Position numbers and translations under genes: made by a program. Below, one piece after another: positions 47,080 through 57,983 of a stretch of DNA of 64,000 bases; within the stretch, counting starts at the first letter, position 1; every line of letters starts with the position of its first letter. Source of the stretch: Benincasa hispida (lineage: Eukaryota > Streptophyta > Magnoliopsida > Cucurbitales > Cucurbitaceae); contig NC_052357.1 in NCBI RefSeq assembly GCF_009727055.1, positions 21,448,166 to 21,512,165 on the forward strand, written 5' to 3'. Under the pieces are notes generated by a model. It saw only the letters and a list, made by a program, of their open reading frames with translations. It made no database searches and was not told the DNA's origin.

Positions 47080-47837
47080 ATGAACATTTATTATGCTCTT
47101 CTTTCTAGGCAGGCAACTCAAAGAAAAGAAGGACAAGAGATAAGAAAATTAATAAACTTAGAAGTACATTATTCAAACTAATCTCTCTTGTTCAAGTTTT
47201 GGCTACAAAGCAATTGCAAAAGCTTGAGACATATCGAGTTTGTTTGCTTCAAGGTTATTCATCCGAAGCATGTCTTCAACTTTCGCGTAGTCCTGTGCGT
47301 GATACCTATTCCCATTAGAAGATGTCTAGTCCAAGCTTGATGTCGATATATTATCCTTCTGCTAGTTTAGGTAAGTCATTAGAAGAGTTGGTTATGGAGA
47401 TTATTAACAACTCTTATGAGTTTTCTCAAGAAATCCATAGGCAACGAGAATCCTTGTTGCAACTACCTTTTAATCGTACCGAGCTGAGCAGTGGAGTGAC
47501 TGGCATCGACCACCATGTTGAGCATCTGATTCCTCAGATTTCAGGTCAAGGTATGACGTTGGATTCCCTAATATATGAACTTGCTAACAATTCTTCTTAG
47601 TGTGAGCAGGAGTTTATTGAGTCTCACTTGGAAATTTAAACCCCCATGCTAGTTGAGGTAGATCATGTTCCTTATCTTGCGAATTCTATGCCCCCACTGG
47701 AAAGCAAATTTGAGCTTCACAAAGTCTATACTACTGAGGCCGAGTTCATTAAGGAATTTTATCCTTTGACTAGTGATGATGAAGATGTTTATCCCCGCCA
47801 TACCAAGAGCAAGTGTGTGAGGTTGAGTATGAGTTAG
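47080..47837 (+). pseudogene. Small broken ORF region of element D, gag-like or unknown
   Basis: Short frames run in succession: from 47080 (RQATQRKEGQEIRKL), 47322-47600 (SLEELVMEIINNSYEFSQEI) and 47646-47837 in the same frame after two stops (PLESKFELHKVYTTEAEF, acidic end). The second block resembles the SLEELM..QN..F coiled segment found in the C-terminal half of some gypsy gag proteins. Element H encodes a related version (51135-51401, minus). Between the two copies the amino-acid words are kept better than the DNA, hinting at past coding. Function unknown. Confidence 0.5.
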
Positions 47838-48589
47838 AGCTTAATCTCAAGGAGCCTCAGGTGAAAAAGTTATAGGCTACCAAGCCTCTTCATGTTCTTC
47901 CCTTCGACATTTCCTTTATCTTTGAATATTATTCATCATTCCCTCATGAGCCCGAGTCTTTATTTTTTGCAGAGTCAGTCCACGATTCTTTTCTTTTGTT
48001 TCCTACTTTTATTAATCTAAAAATGCCAAAAGACCTATTTGGTGCCTTTTAAATGTAGGAGCTCTTGTTAGGCTTTAAAGGCTTTATCAACTGAAGAAAG
48101 AATATGGTCGAGCAAGCAACCTTAAAAATTTCTCTACCTAGAGGCAACCAGGATTTTAAATTTACTTGCTTTTCTAGTTTAGTTGTTTTCTTTTGCTTTT
48201 ATAGCTTAGCTTAGTTTTTAATAATATAATAATTAAGAGAATTTTTTAATCTCTTTCTTTGAGATGATCTTGCAATGAAATGAAAAGAAGAGAAAAAAAT
48301 TGCATATCATCCTGCACACGTCCAAAGATCAGGGGAGTTTTTCTATTCCCCTTTATATTTTGTCCTTGTGCTTTTCTCTGTTCTATAACATTGAGGATAA
48401 TGTTTGCTTTTAAAGTTGGGGGTGTGTTTGATGCACTATTTCTTTATGCATGAATTTTGTCTATGTTTTTACTTGATGTTGAATTTTTTTTAATTTATGA
48501 TGATGATATATATGCATATCTGGAACCCTTGAGCATCTAAGATCGGGTTTGTGATTTGACATACTTTATGGTTCTAATGTTTTGATAAA

Positions 48590-50134
48590 TTTTTTGTTCA
48601 ATGCAGTTAACATGAACTATGCTACAATGACTCTGCGCTGAACTTACTATGCACCGAGTTGTAGTTAATCATGCACTGATCACAAGTTTTCTTATAGTTT
48701 GTCAAGTATAAAGAAATTAAAAGTTTCTCGGTGTGAGTCGAGGTTGAACTTAGGGATTTGTAACTACGAATGTTTGCAAAGTAACATGTATGCGGCAAGG
48801 ACTAAAGTAATTGTAGTAGAGTAATAAATCATGCGATTAAAGAAACTATGTGATGAAATTATATAAACAGGCGGTGAACACTTCGAGTTTAATTATGAGA
48901 AAACTTAGATAGATAACAACTTTAGGGTGTTTAAAGTAAATGTATGGAGAAACAAGGTTAGGGGGAAATCTATGCCTAGTTCCTAAGTTTAGCTTCAAGG
49001 ATAATTCAGGCTCGCAACATTCGTTCATCGCACACATCTCAATGGCCAACCACATTTGTCACATCTTTATGACACATGAATGATGTTGTATTGAGCATAG
49101 GGTGTTTCTATCTCTGGAAACTCTTCTTATTTTGCTTAGTGAGATCCATAACTACTTACCCTCTCGGGCAGGTGGTTATAGTTACTTGGCTCAATGAGTG
49201 ATCATAGGCAAACATTTAAATAGTCGTACACTAAGCAAATAGGATTAACTCTTAAAGACTCAACTTAGCTCATAACATTAAACTCCCCCTTACCCCATTG
49301 AGATTAGTTACTCATGATAACTGAAAAAGCGATAGTAAAGAGAGAGAAGATAATGAAAGTAGATATGGTGATATATAGATAGAAATGGACTTGTTTACAA
49401 AAATGAATAATCTCTTACTCTTAAATGCAATACAATAGTAAAAGACAAGAATATAGTAAATGAAAAGGTAGTTTTCAACAATTTCTTACTTCCAACAGAT
49501 GTAATGTCAAGGCTGTTGGTGACAAAATGGTAGTATAGAATGGAGAAGACCCTCTCAAGCTCTTGCTTCAGTGAAGTTTTGATGATAAGTTAGGGTGGAG
49601 TTTGGAAGTGGAAGTTCTCATAAATACTCTCTATTTCACTCTTGGCTTGTGGTGCAAGAATCGTGCCTAAGGGTGTTCTCAGGTAAAATCTTGACTCCTT
49701 CAAACCTCTTCTTCATGGGTGTCAAGGCTCTATTTATAGAGCCATGCACCAATAATCATGGGAATTCCCGCTCTAATCAATCGCCATCTCTGACATGGTA
49801 GGTGAAAATATTAGCACTGCTATCAGGTTAACATTATGAAGTTTATGGCAGAAGATCTGCTAGAACTGCATTAGAGATTCCAAGGGATGGGATCAAATAT
49901 TTGATCATCAGGTACAAGCTCGGCGCATGCTGATAAATCCTACGATCAATTGCAAAATATATACTTTGGCACAATTTAACTCATTATATGCAATCAACAG
50001 GGAATTTTTAGTGTACTTCGGCGCAAGTATATTATTTAACATGAATTCTTAGTATAATCAACACATATTTTGCTTATCTACCCTCACTATTCTAAGTAAA
50101 ATGCTACAATAACTTGTATTTCTACAAGTTATCA
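48590..50134 (-). mobile_element. Solo LTR J (minus strand) inside element D
   Basis: On the minus strand it begins TGATAACTTGTAGAAATACA at 50134, a gypsy-type LTR start I associate with cucurbits, and ends near 48590. The flanks share ataaa (48585-48589 and 50135-50139). The left border is ambiguous by a few T residues. The D sequence on both sides ('gttttgataaattttgtaaaatctg') joins sensibly when it is removed. Confidence 0.7.
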
Positions 50135-51118
50135 ATAAATTTTGTAAAATCTGAAAATTTTGTGATCCTTAATACTCTTTTATACTTTGATCTGAAAAAA
50201 TTTTGTGACTCTAGAATTTACATTTTTGCTTCAAGTGTATGAATGTTTGATTGTTTTATTGTTTGAATGTATGAAATAAAATCAATTCATTTTGTTTTTG
50301 CTCAATCATTTCTTTCTAGTAAATGAAAAGTTGATGATGCACTTCTTTAGGTGTATGCTTTCAAGACGTTAGATATAATAAAATTTTCAAACAAGATTTT
50401 GAGCCCATTTTGTTTTTAAAAAAATTCTTGTCAATCTCATGAAAAGTTGAATGCTTTGTTTTGAGTTCATTTAAGAATCCGAGACTTCTAGAAAAAATTT
50501 ATTTTTCTTGATTTTCTTTGTCACCTCAAAAGACCCACCTTTAGCCTTTAGAGTAACCAACTTGTTTTAGAAGCAAGACTAGACAAAGTGGATAAAAAAA
50601 CTAGTGTGTGTGAAAAAAATATACCAGTTGCTATAAAAACAATAATAAGTCAAAATAATAGCAATTTTGCAAGTATATATAGAAAAAAAGTGTGTGTGTG
50701 CATGGGAAGAGATGAAAAGAGTTATCTTTGTCGTAACAATTTAGGACCCCACGAGAAAGGAGTGGATAGGTTCCCTGTGGTTGAATGTACAAGCTAGACC
50801 TTTAAGTAAAACAAATGTCCTTTATGTTTTGTGTGTGAGTTTTAGGCACCCTTGCCTTAGTATTGTCTCTTTTTTTAACAAGTTAATATGTCTTGGACCG
50901 ATAAACGAGCCAGCGTAGGGGAAAAAGGAAATGAAAGTTAAATAAAACCTTTCTGATGTGTCTTAGAGTCTTAAATAACAAGAGTTTCACATTCTTTTCT
51001 CCATGATTTTACTTGAAAAATATCTTTTTTTTTTTTTTTTTTTTTTAAAAAAGAGTTTCAATTGATTGTTTGTAAGTTTTTGATTATCTAAGTGATTGAT
51101 TACATTACTTTTCAGGAC
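50135..51118 (+). other. Non-coding 3' part of element D
   Basis: Stop-rich DNA with 'gaatgtttgattg' type words, a poly-T run of 22 (51025-51046), and no supported frame. The frame at 50588-50797 is not called. The right limit is where the minus-strand H sequence begins. Confidence 0.5.
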
Positions 51119-51134
51119 TATTAAGGCTATCCTA

Positions 51135-51401
51135 CTAGAAGCTCAAGGACTTCGATTCCCTATGGATTTCCTGCGAAAACTCATAAAAGTTATAAGAAAG
51201 ATTCATAACCAATTCCTCTAAAGATTTATCTGAGCTGGGAGAGGAAGTATGTATCAACGTCGAGACTGGGCTAAGAAACTCCCAAGGGGGATAGGTATCT
51301 TGCATAGGGTCACGTGAAACCTGATGACATGCTTCAGTTGGATAACCTTGAAGCGGACATACTCGACATGTTTCCAAATCCTGCGATTTCCTAATAGTCA
51401 T
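51135..51401 (-). pseudogene. Small ORF of element H, related to element D ORF
   Basis: 88 codons. KSLEELVMNLSYNFYEFSQE matches the element D block at 47370-47440, and upstream words (LQGYPTEACHQVSRDP) match the frame-broken D equivalent (LQGYSSEACLQLSRSP-like). It is cut at the C-terminus by the element D insertion. Product unknown; possibly gag-derived. Confidence 0.5.
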
Positions 51402-51640
51402 AACTCAAACAAGAGATGTTAGTTCAGATAATTGATTTTTCAGATAATTGATTTCTAAGCTCACTAATTTCTTTTACCTCTTCTTCTTTCTAGTGTTTCT
51501 TGCCTCGCAAGAAGTGCATTTTAGATGAATCGGTTGTAATTTGCCATGATAAAAACAAGTAGATACAATATATATATATATATATATTGTTAGGGTTTTT
51601 AAAGTTTACAAGAAAAATTTAACGAAGGGAAATTAATTAC

Positions 51641-51664
51641 CTCCCCAGCAACTGCGCTAATTTG
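51641..51664 (-). promoter_or_regulatory. Primer-binding site of element H
   Basis: On the minus strand the sequence reads AAATTAGCGCAGTTGCTGGG followed by GAGG, like the TGGCGC-GTTGC-GGGGA primer sites of Athila/Tat elements. Confidence 0.72.
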
Positions 51665-53784
51665 GTTGAAGCGGATTTTATCGCCTAAATCTGGACTAAA
51701 TAATTTTATCGTATCCACTCAAAACAATTGTAGTAGTGGTAACACAAATCGAACTCAGGAAGCCCTCAACTTTCTCAATTAAACAGCTTGTAGTCCGAGA
51801 GTAACCAAAAGGGGGTTTTGAAGTTGTTTTGTTGCAAATAAATTTAAATGCATAAAATAAAAGTGGAAAGTAAAGTGTCGAAAGTCTATGTGAGAAAGCC
51901 TAGCTTGGGTTATGATGGAATTCTCCTATTCAATGTATTTTATCATAGAATTCTCATTACCAAAATCACGTAATTTTTATACCTAACCAAATTAATTGAA
52001 AAAGCCAATTAATACGTTCAAATCAACTAATTAGTCCAATTCAAATCAATGAATAGCATGCAAATTCAATTTGATCTAATTGTATTAAGGTCTAAGGCAA
52101 AGTTAGGTTGAATATCTAATAGAAAAAAAGTCTTAACTAAATCTTCGTTGGTTCAATTCTAAGTTGGTTAGAACAATATTTATCCAAATTTATTTGCAAG
52201 CTAACCTAACTTATTGCTTCTAGGTGATTAACACAAGATTATATATTACGTATCAAATGTTAATCAAAAGCTATAATTATAAAATTTCCAAGTGTCCAAT
52301 AACATAATTATAATCAATAAGCACCAAAATTGAATCTGACAATTACAATAATCTAGTTAAAAAAACTCACAAATACATCGAAATAGGGAAAATCCTACAA
52401 TCCAAGCTAGAAATGAATGCCTTAGCCCATAATATTCATGAATAACATCAAGCAATCATTTTGATACATTCTTAGACTAAAAGGGAAGAAAAGATGAGAG
52501 AAATCTGTGTGGAAATCGACTGAAATCAACAGATCGGCAGAACCCCTAACTTAAGCGACAGAAATTGATAGTGTCATCGCACTAGGGTGTAGCACCACGA
52601 CACTGACAGAAATCCTCATGCATCTGGAGTTCGAAGCATCATGACACCACAGGGCAGTGCCACGACGCTACATCAAAATCGGTCCTATTGGAAAGAGCGT
52701 TGGGCGTTAGTGTCGCTCTATTGTGAACTGCGCCTCCAAGTTCATTTTGATCAGTTTAGCATTTTCTTTCCCCGTTGTTGCATTTAAGCTCTGGTTTGAT
52801 TGGTTTTAACTCCATTTCGACACTAACTTCTCGTTTTATCTCTTAGGTGCTCGAAACCTATAAAACAGCGAAATAAACACATAAAATCCAAGAAAAACCC
52901 AAATTAAGCAGAGCTAAATATTGGTGCTATCAGTTACAAAATTAGAGAATTTGAAATATATTTTCTAGACCATTCGAGTTCTCGAGGTGACAATCGAGGC
53001 GAACTTGGAGGATTCAAGAGATCATGGAAGTCTTTGAAAGAGTTCTTCTTTAGTTCCTTTTTTTTGTTTGATACTTTTGCTTGGAATTAGGTATGAGAAT
53101 ATATTGTTGCAAGCTATGAGTTGTTAGTTTTAGAGTATTGATGACGTTGTTATGAACTTAGGTTAAATTTAGTCTTTTCATAGATGTTTATTAAACTTAT
53201 TGCTTTTTAATGATATTGTGCTTTATTCTTATTGATTGGGCATCAATGATTGTTAGATTGGATGTTTAATTGAGAGATTGAATCTTAATCAGATTTACAT
53301 CATCAAATCATTATTAATCTTTCATGAAAATTATTAGGTTAATAGTGAAAGTTGTTGATGACAAATCTTAATTCGTTGTTTCTTAATTTGATTTCAAGAA
53401 ATTAGTTATCATTTAAGTTGCATGAGAATAAGTTATTTTTTAGAGGAAGTAATCTTAAGTTAAGTTTCTAAACTTAGGCATAAGGTTTATACATGATTTC
53501 ATGAATTGACTAAAGTAGATCTAATGAAGTAATAATAGATTCAATACCCTAGGACACTTTTGCTCTTGGATTTTCAAAACAATTTTATTGCTTTCTCTTA
53601 TTATTTTAATCACAAATTCAAAATCAATTTTGATTCATTAGCTAAAATTGACACTATTTTATGATAGCTAAACAATAATTGTTAAAGTGATCTCTGAGGA
53701 CAATACTCAACTCCTAAAATCGTTTTATTATATTATAACTTGACCACGTACACTTGGGTGCATACGAACCTCACATCAAGGTTT

Positions 53785-53802
53785 TGGCGCCGTTATCAAG
53801 GT
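53785..53802 (+). promoter_or_regulatory. Primer-binding site of element G
   Basis: TGGCGCCGTTATCAAGG, a few bases after LTR end CATCA, resembles the Athila-type primer site TGGCGCCGTTGCCGGGG. Confidence 0.8.
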
Positions 53803-53898
53803 CAAAATAACGGTTTTTGTTTAATATTTTAAGAATTGGAGATATTCTAGACTAACAGTTAGTTTGTTTACAATCTTATTTGGTATTTTCTCTTGTGC

Positions 53899-54044
53899 AT
53901 GCCCCGTAACAAGGATGCCCCTCTTATGCCTCTTGGCTTCGAGATTGAACGTACCTTGAAGAGAAATCTTAGGAACAAGTAAGTAGTAGAAGAAGAGATG
54001 GCCAAAGAATGTGAGAAGGCAATTAGCGATTACTTCCAAACATC
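53899..54044 (+). pseudogene. Gag start of element G
   Basis: An ATG 114 bases after the primer site opens a frame MPRNKDAPLMPLGFEIERTL with a stop near 53980, then MAKECEKAISDYFQTS in the same frame. This is the N-terminal gag region of Athila-type elements. It is cut at 54044 by CACTA-1. The next piece (59656-59774) reads HPIAQPGIMEALINENNFEL and KSGLIQMVREIAFRGC, the usual gag continuation, before solo LTR C3. Confidence 0.75.
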
Positions 54045-54174
54045 CACTACAACAAATACCCAATGTAGTTGCTCGAGGTTGACGCAAGTCAACTTTGTAA
54101 CCTTTCAATAGCATTTTAGTATAGCTTTGCTTATAAAATGCTATTAAAAAGAAAAAGAAAAAAAAAGCGGGACA

Positions 54175-54830
54175 GTGAAAATTAGGCACGTGCTCAAAAG
54201 AGTTTGCTTTTTCTCATCCCACTCCTTTAATTCGCATTCTCCCTCGTTCTCTCTCATTCTTCTCCATCTTCTTTTCCCTTTTCACTACCGCCATTTCGCT
54301 GACCCAATATTGATTTTCCAACATCTTCTCCTTCTTGTTAGTTTTCTTCTCATTTCCATCACTTTTCTTCTCTATAATCCATTCATTGGTATAATTCCTC
54401 ATTCAAAATCACTCAAAATAAAAACATTTTCAATATATGAAACCCACTATTGTCACGTTGGGTTTCAAAAGCTAAAATCTTCCAATAAACCAATATCTTC
54501 CATGGATTTCACTCCTTCATCGTGCCGATTCGACCCTCAATCTCGCACAAAGTCAGCATCATGCCTCGCTATTTCTTCCCCCCAGAAGAAAACCCCTTCG
54601 CCTTCCATTCAGGAGCTTTTGCTTTTGTCCCCTTCCACTCTCAATGAATCGACGTCTTGTCTAGTGGGTTGTGCTTCTCTGAGGAGTGTGAAAAGGTCGA
54701 GAGGTGGAGATTAAAGAAGAGAGAGATTTGTGTTTGGTGGAAGAGTTTTTGAAGGCTAGAAAAGAGAAAACAGAGTGGGAGGTTGAAGAAGGAGAAGTTG
54801 AGTTTGGTTCCGGTTTAGGCCCTTTGATAA
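54175..54830 (+). pseudogene. Captured host gene fragment, reticulon-like N-terminus?
   Basis: A 179-codon frame whose second half, from an internal Met near codon 111, has normal plant-protein composition: MDFTPSSCRFDPQSRTKSAS, then SPSIQELLLLSP. After the stop at 54714 a shifted frame reads SGRLKKEKLSLVP. These words resemble the N-terminal region of plant reticulon-like proteins of the RTNLB17/18/21 group as I remember them, but no membrane reticulon domain follows. The first half of the frame is a Ser/Phe/Leu-rich pyrimidine tract (possible 5' UTR). It lies just inside CACTA-1, as expected of transduplicated host DNA. Stops and lost continuation make it a pseudogene. Confidence 0.45.
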
Positions 54831-55539
54831 TGATTTCATTTTTTAGTTTGACTGTTTTTTAAAAAAACACTTGAATTTGTAGTCAAATTTTTTTAAAAAA
54901 AATAAATAAATTTTTGGATTATTTTCTTTTTTCTTCTTAGTTTTCCCTCATTTAGTAGTATAAATGTCTTTAGGTCCATTAAATAGTGTAAAAAATTATA
55001 CACAAGCAGAGAACTCAACTTTAATACTTTAGTTAATTTTATTCGGATTGGCTCTCTTTGTTATTGACTATACATGATCAACAAAACTCGAAGGTTACCT
55101 ATTCATGTGAAATTTGTAAGGAAATATAAGATTGCTCCTGGGGGATGTAGCACATTTGGCTTCTACATAAGTTGGATGGTGCAAGGTTCTCTCTAAGAAA
55201 GTTGGAACCTTCCCTTTTCTTTGTTTTCTTCTTCTACCTTTTTCCCCTCTTCTTATCTTTTATGTCATTTGGGGTTTGAACTTGTGACTTTCATTATCAG
55301 TTGCATCTTGTAATTGATTGGCTTATATCTGCTAAATTGGTTGAGAAGGTTTCACAAAATGTAAAGGTGAAGCGCGCTATGTGAGACACTTGTTAACCGA
55401 ATTGAAGGGTTAATTGTGAGCACTCTTGGACACTTGATTTAGTGATTTTCAATGATCGATTGTGAGATGTTTTTGGTATTGCAATGTGGCAGTAGATGGT
55501 TAATGCTGATGTGGTAGCAGGTTGCTGGAGCTAGACTTA

Positions 55540-55700
55540 TGCATGTGTGACATGATCATCATCTCTATCTCCTTGTGCTTGTTTCTTAGATCTTTGTTCA
55601 CTGATTTGGGTAGAGGTTTAATAAAAATGTTAGCCACTTGCTCCTATGAAATATTACAACATATGAGACTTACTATAGCTTTTAATAACAACATTTATAG
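55540..55700 (-). pseudogene. Copia pol tail remnant
   Basis: The minus strand reads words close to EQVANIFIKPLPKSVNKDLRNK, the usual end of Copia RNase H (EQVADIFTKPLP). It is a short degenerate fragment inside CACTA-1. No flanking LTR was fixed. Confidence 0.5.
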
Positions 55701-56830
55701 TACCTTATCCAAAAAATTTACAACATTTGTAGTTTAAATTGACAATCTTTGGTCTCTTTTGGATTAGATTTGAGCTAAGGCACTTATTCATTTGATTAAA
55801 TGATCAATATATGTAGAAATAGAATATGTATGAGAGTACTAGGAACATATTCAAATTCATAAAAATTTAAGTACCATAGAGTTTAAACATTTTGGTTTGT
55901 CTTTCTTATTTCTTTAACTGATGTGGAATATGTTTGATATCTACTATATATTTAAAAATTTTGTTTAGTTTTTGTTTGAAAGTATTTTCTATTCACTAAA
56001 GATGATAATTTTCTACTTTATTGATAGGCATTGTTGTATTGTCATAATGGCAATTGCTTTAGGATTGATAAACATTCTTGGCCATAGTTCTTTGTGTACA
56101 TATTGGTGCTTATTGGGGATGAACCATTCGGTAGCCAATTCTAAGTGTTAAGCAATTTGAAATGTCGTAGATTGTAGTGAAAGTGGATTTTTCTACCTTC
56201 AAGCTTCAATTGAGATTTGATTTTTGAATTTTTTCGGTTTTTTGGTTCTCTTTGTGATATTTTTTTTCTTTTTCTTTGAAGAGTTTAAGCTTTTGATTTG
56301 GCTGTGTTTTAAGTTTTTGAGATTGGATTCGAATTCTTTTTGTTGGCATTGGATTTTGTTGGTATATATACTTTTAATCTCATTCTACTTTTCATTAGCT
56401 TACTGAGCTTTACATATATATAGGCTCACATAGATTTTAGAATTTAGAAGCAAGAGGTTAAGTTTAGTTAAGCATTGAACATGCCAAAAGAAAGTATGGA
56501 GTAATGCAAGTTCTTGGATGCTCAAGATTAAGATATAAAGATATCTTTTAAGTAGTTGTAATGCTAAAAATAAATAAGTTCATTTTCTTAGTAAATTTTT
56601 TCTACTTTGTGCAATTATGATTTTAAGTTGGAAGAAAGGACATTCATTCCTTTTATGTTAGGATGAAATGGAAGGAGTATTATGCTAAGGTGACCGACAA
56701 TGCTTTTCTCAAACTCAAGCTTTTGTATTCCATCTTCATTTGTTTTCTTTGCTTTTGTGGGACTATTACTTAATTCTCATACTTTTTTCTAATTTTGTTA
56801 TGATTTTAGAATACTAGTATATTTGATTCC

Positions 56831-56994
56831 TGTTGGAAATACTTTTAGGCTTAGGCCCATAGGAAAAGTTAAGAGAGTGGGAAGTTTTGTCCCACGTGGA
56901 TAGCTTTAGAATTTTCTAGAAGGTATAAATACCAAGACATTCTAGCTAGATGAGAATCCAAAGTGAGTTGGTGGTGTAAGTATAACCCTTTCAC
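56831..56994 (+). repeat. Possible LTR start interrupted by M1
   Basis: TGTTGGAAATACTTTTAGGC, then 'tcccacgtgga' and a TATA-like 'ggtataaatacc', resembles the start of another plant LTR. It is followed by M1 at 56995. No other end was found, so this is tentative. Confidence 0.35.
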
Positions 56995-57675
56995 CTATGA
57001 AGCACAGATACTTCATGTGAGGCAGATACGTATCTATTTCTATGTGTACTTTTTTTAAAGAAAAAAGACAAGACGTATCTATTTCTGTACATACTTTTTT
57101 AAAGAAAAAAGACAAGTAACTCATCTAATCTTTACCAATCTAAAATTAGGCAACCTATTTAAAAAACTCACTACTGAAGTCTAAAACAAAAGAAAAAATA
57201 AATAAATAATGGACCAAAAAATTAAAATTATCTAACCTTCATTTCACATTTGAGTCCTCACAAAGTCCACCATAATATAAACCATTTGGATATCTTCAAC
57301 AATAAGTTCTTCGTTTATTTTCATACTTTTCTCTCTAATCTTCTTCTTCTTTTCAATATGAGTCACTTTTCTATTGCATTTTATTAACTATTGTACTTCA
57401 ATATCTTAGATGTTGCTTTTTTGTATTGTATTTTAGTGTTTGTATTCTATTTTGTACTATTGTTATTAACTTGTATGCTAAATTTATCTATATCCTAGAT
57501 TTTTTTAAAGAAAAAGAATGTATTTTTCAACGTATCAGTATCCTCGTTTTTTAGAAATATATATATTAAAAAAATAAAAAATGATGCATCCTTAGACGTA
57601 TCTGTATCTTAGTTTTTTAGAAATTGACGAATCGCCGTATCCGATCTTATCCGTATCTATGTCTGTGCTTCATAA
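56995..57675. mobile_element. Transposon M1 (non-autonomous, inverted-repeat ends)
   Basis: 681 bases bounded by CTATGAAGCACAGATA and its near inverse (TATCTATGTCTGTGCTTCATAA). A perfect eight-base duplication, cctttcac, lies at 56987-56994 and 57676-57683. Eight bases fits hAT; nine would fit Mutator and cannot be excluded. No transposase. It shares most of its interior with M2 (60006-60743). It sits inside CACTA-1. Confidence 0.82.
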
Positions 57676-57911
57676 CCTTTCACCATACGCATGTGTTATC
57701 GTTGCCATTATCTATCCGGTCAGGCGGGTTTGGGTTCGGCAAAAAGGAATTAAATTTTTATTACTTATCATTTTATTTATAAATTATTTTATCTATAAAT
57801 TAAATTTTTATTACTTTTCTGTCTTGGAGTTTTTGTCCATTTCTATTGTGAATTTTTTAATTGATCAAATATAAGAATAAGACAAATTTGACAAAAAAAA
57901 TTCTTTGAAAA

Positions 57912-57982
57912 GGGTCTAACTGGGTTTGAACCAATGACCTCTTGATCTGCAGTCAAATGCTCTACCACTGAGCTATGGACCC
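57912..57982 (-). tRNA. trnC-GCA: tRNA-Cys (GCA)
   Basis: On the minus strand, 71 nt from GGGTCCATAGCTCAGTGG to ...GACCC folds as a cloverleaf. D-arm is GCTC/GAGC. Anticodon stem-loop is TTTGA-CTGCAGA-TCAAG with anticodon GCA. T-arm is ATTGG-TTCAAAC-CCAGT. The acceptor has one C-A mismatch at the sixth pair, and the T-stem has a G-T pair. It is nuclear type (no organelle features) and matches plant tRNA-Cys in its 5' half. TTTT follows immediately (57911-57908), a Pol III terminator, and CAA words precede it ('atcaaccaa'), as in plant tRNA genes. A-box and B-box equivalents are present. The acceptor mismatch and diverged T-arm leave open whether it is functional. It lies within CACTA-1. Confidence 0.88.
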
Positions 57983-57983
57983 T

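Larger units (their letters stand above)
45299..51118 (+). mobile_element. Element D: Athila-like retrotransposon derivative lacking pol and 3' LTR
   Basis: 5' LTR 45299-46945, Athila-type primer site, a 3-kb interior with only small broken frames, and a downstream non-coding stretch with 'attgaggataatgttt...agttgggggtgtg' (about 48396-48430), a motif usual between pol and 3' LTR. No integrase, RT or RNase H is seen, and no 3' LTR before element H resumes near 51119. Solo LTR J interrupts it at 48590-50134. It looks like a large-retrotransposon-derivative (LARD) truncated on the right, inserted into element H in opposite orientation. Confidence 0.65.
51119..52932 (-). mobile_element. Element H: Athila-like, minus strand (5' LTR, primer site, ORF start)
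   Basis: Read on the minus strand: LTR 52932-51667 (TGATAGCACCAATATTTAGC ... ATCCGCTTCA), primer site at 51664-51641, leader, then a broken small ORF (51401-51135) related to that of element D. The LTR carries 'aacacataaaatccaag'-type words shared with D3. It lies inside the 5' LTR of gypsy element G: G sequence starts directly at 52933. Confidence 0.72.

Noticed and set aside
53821..54189. 122-codon minus-strand frame across the CACTA-1 left end
   Set aside because: Spans a transposon junction and lies opposite the gag start of element G; Phe-rich low complexity.
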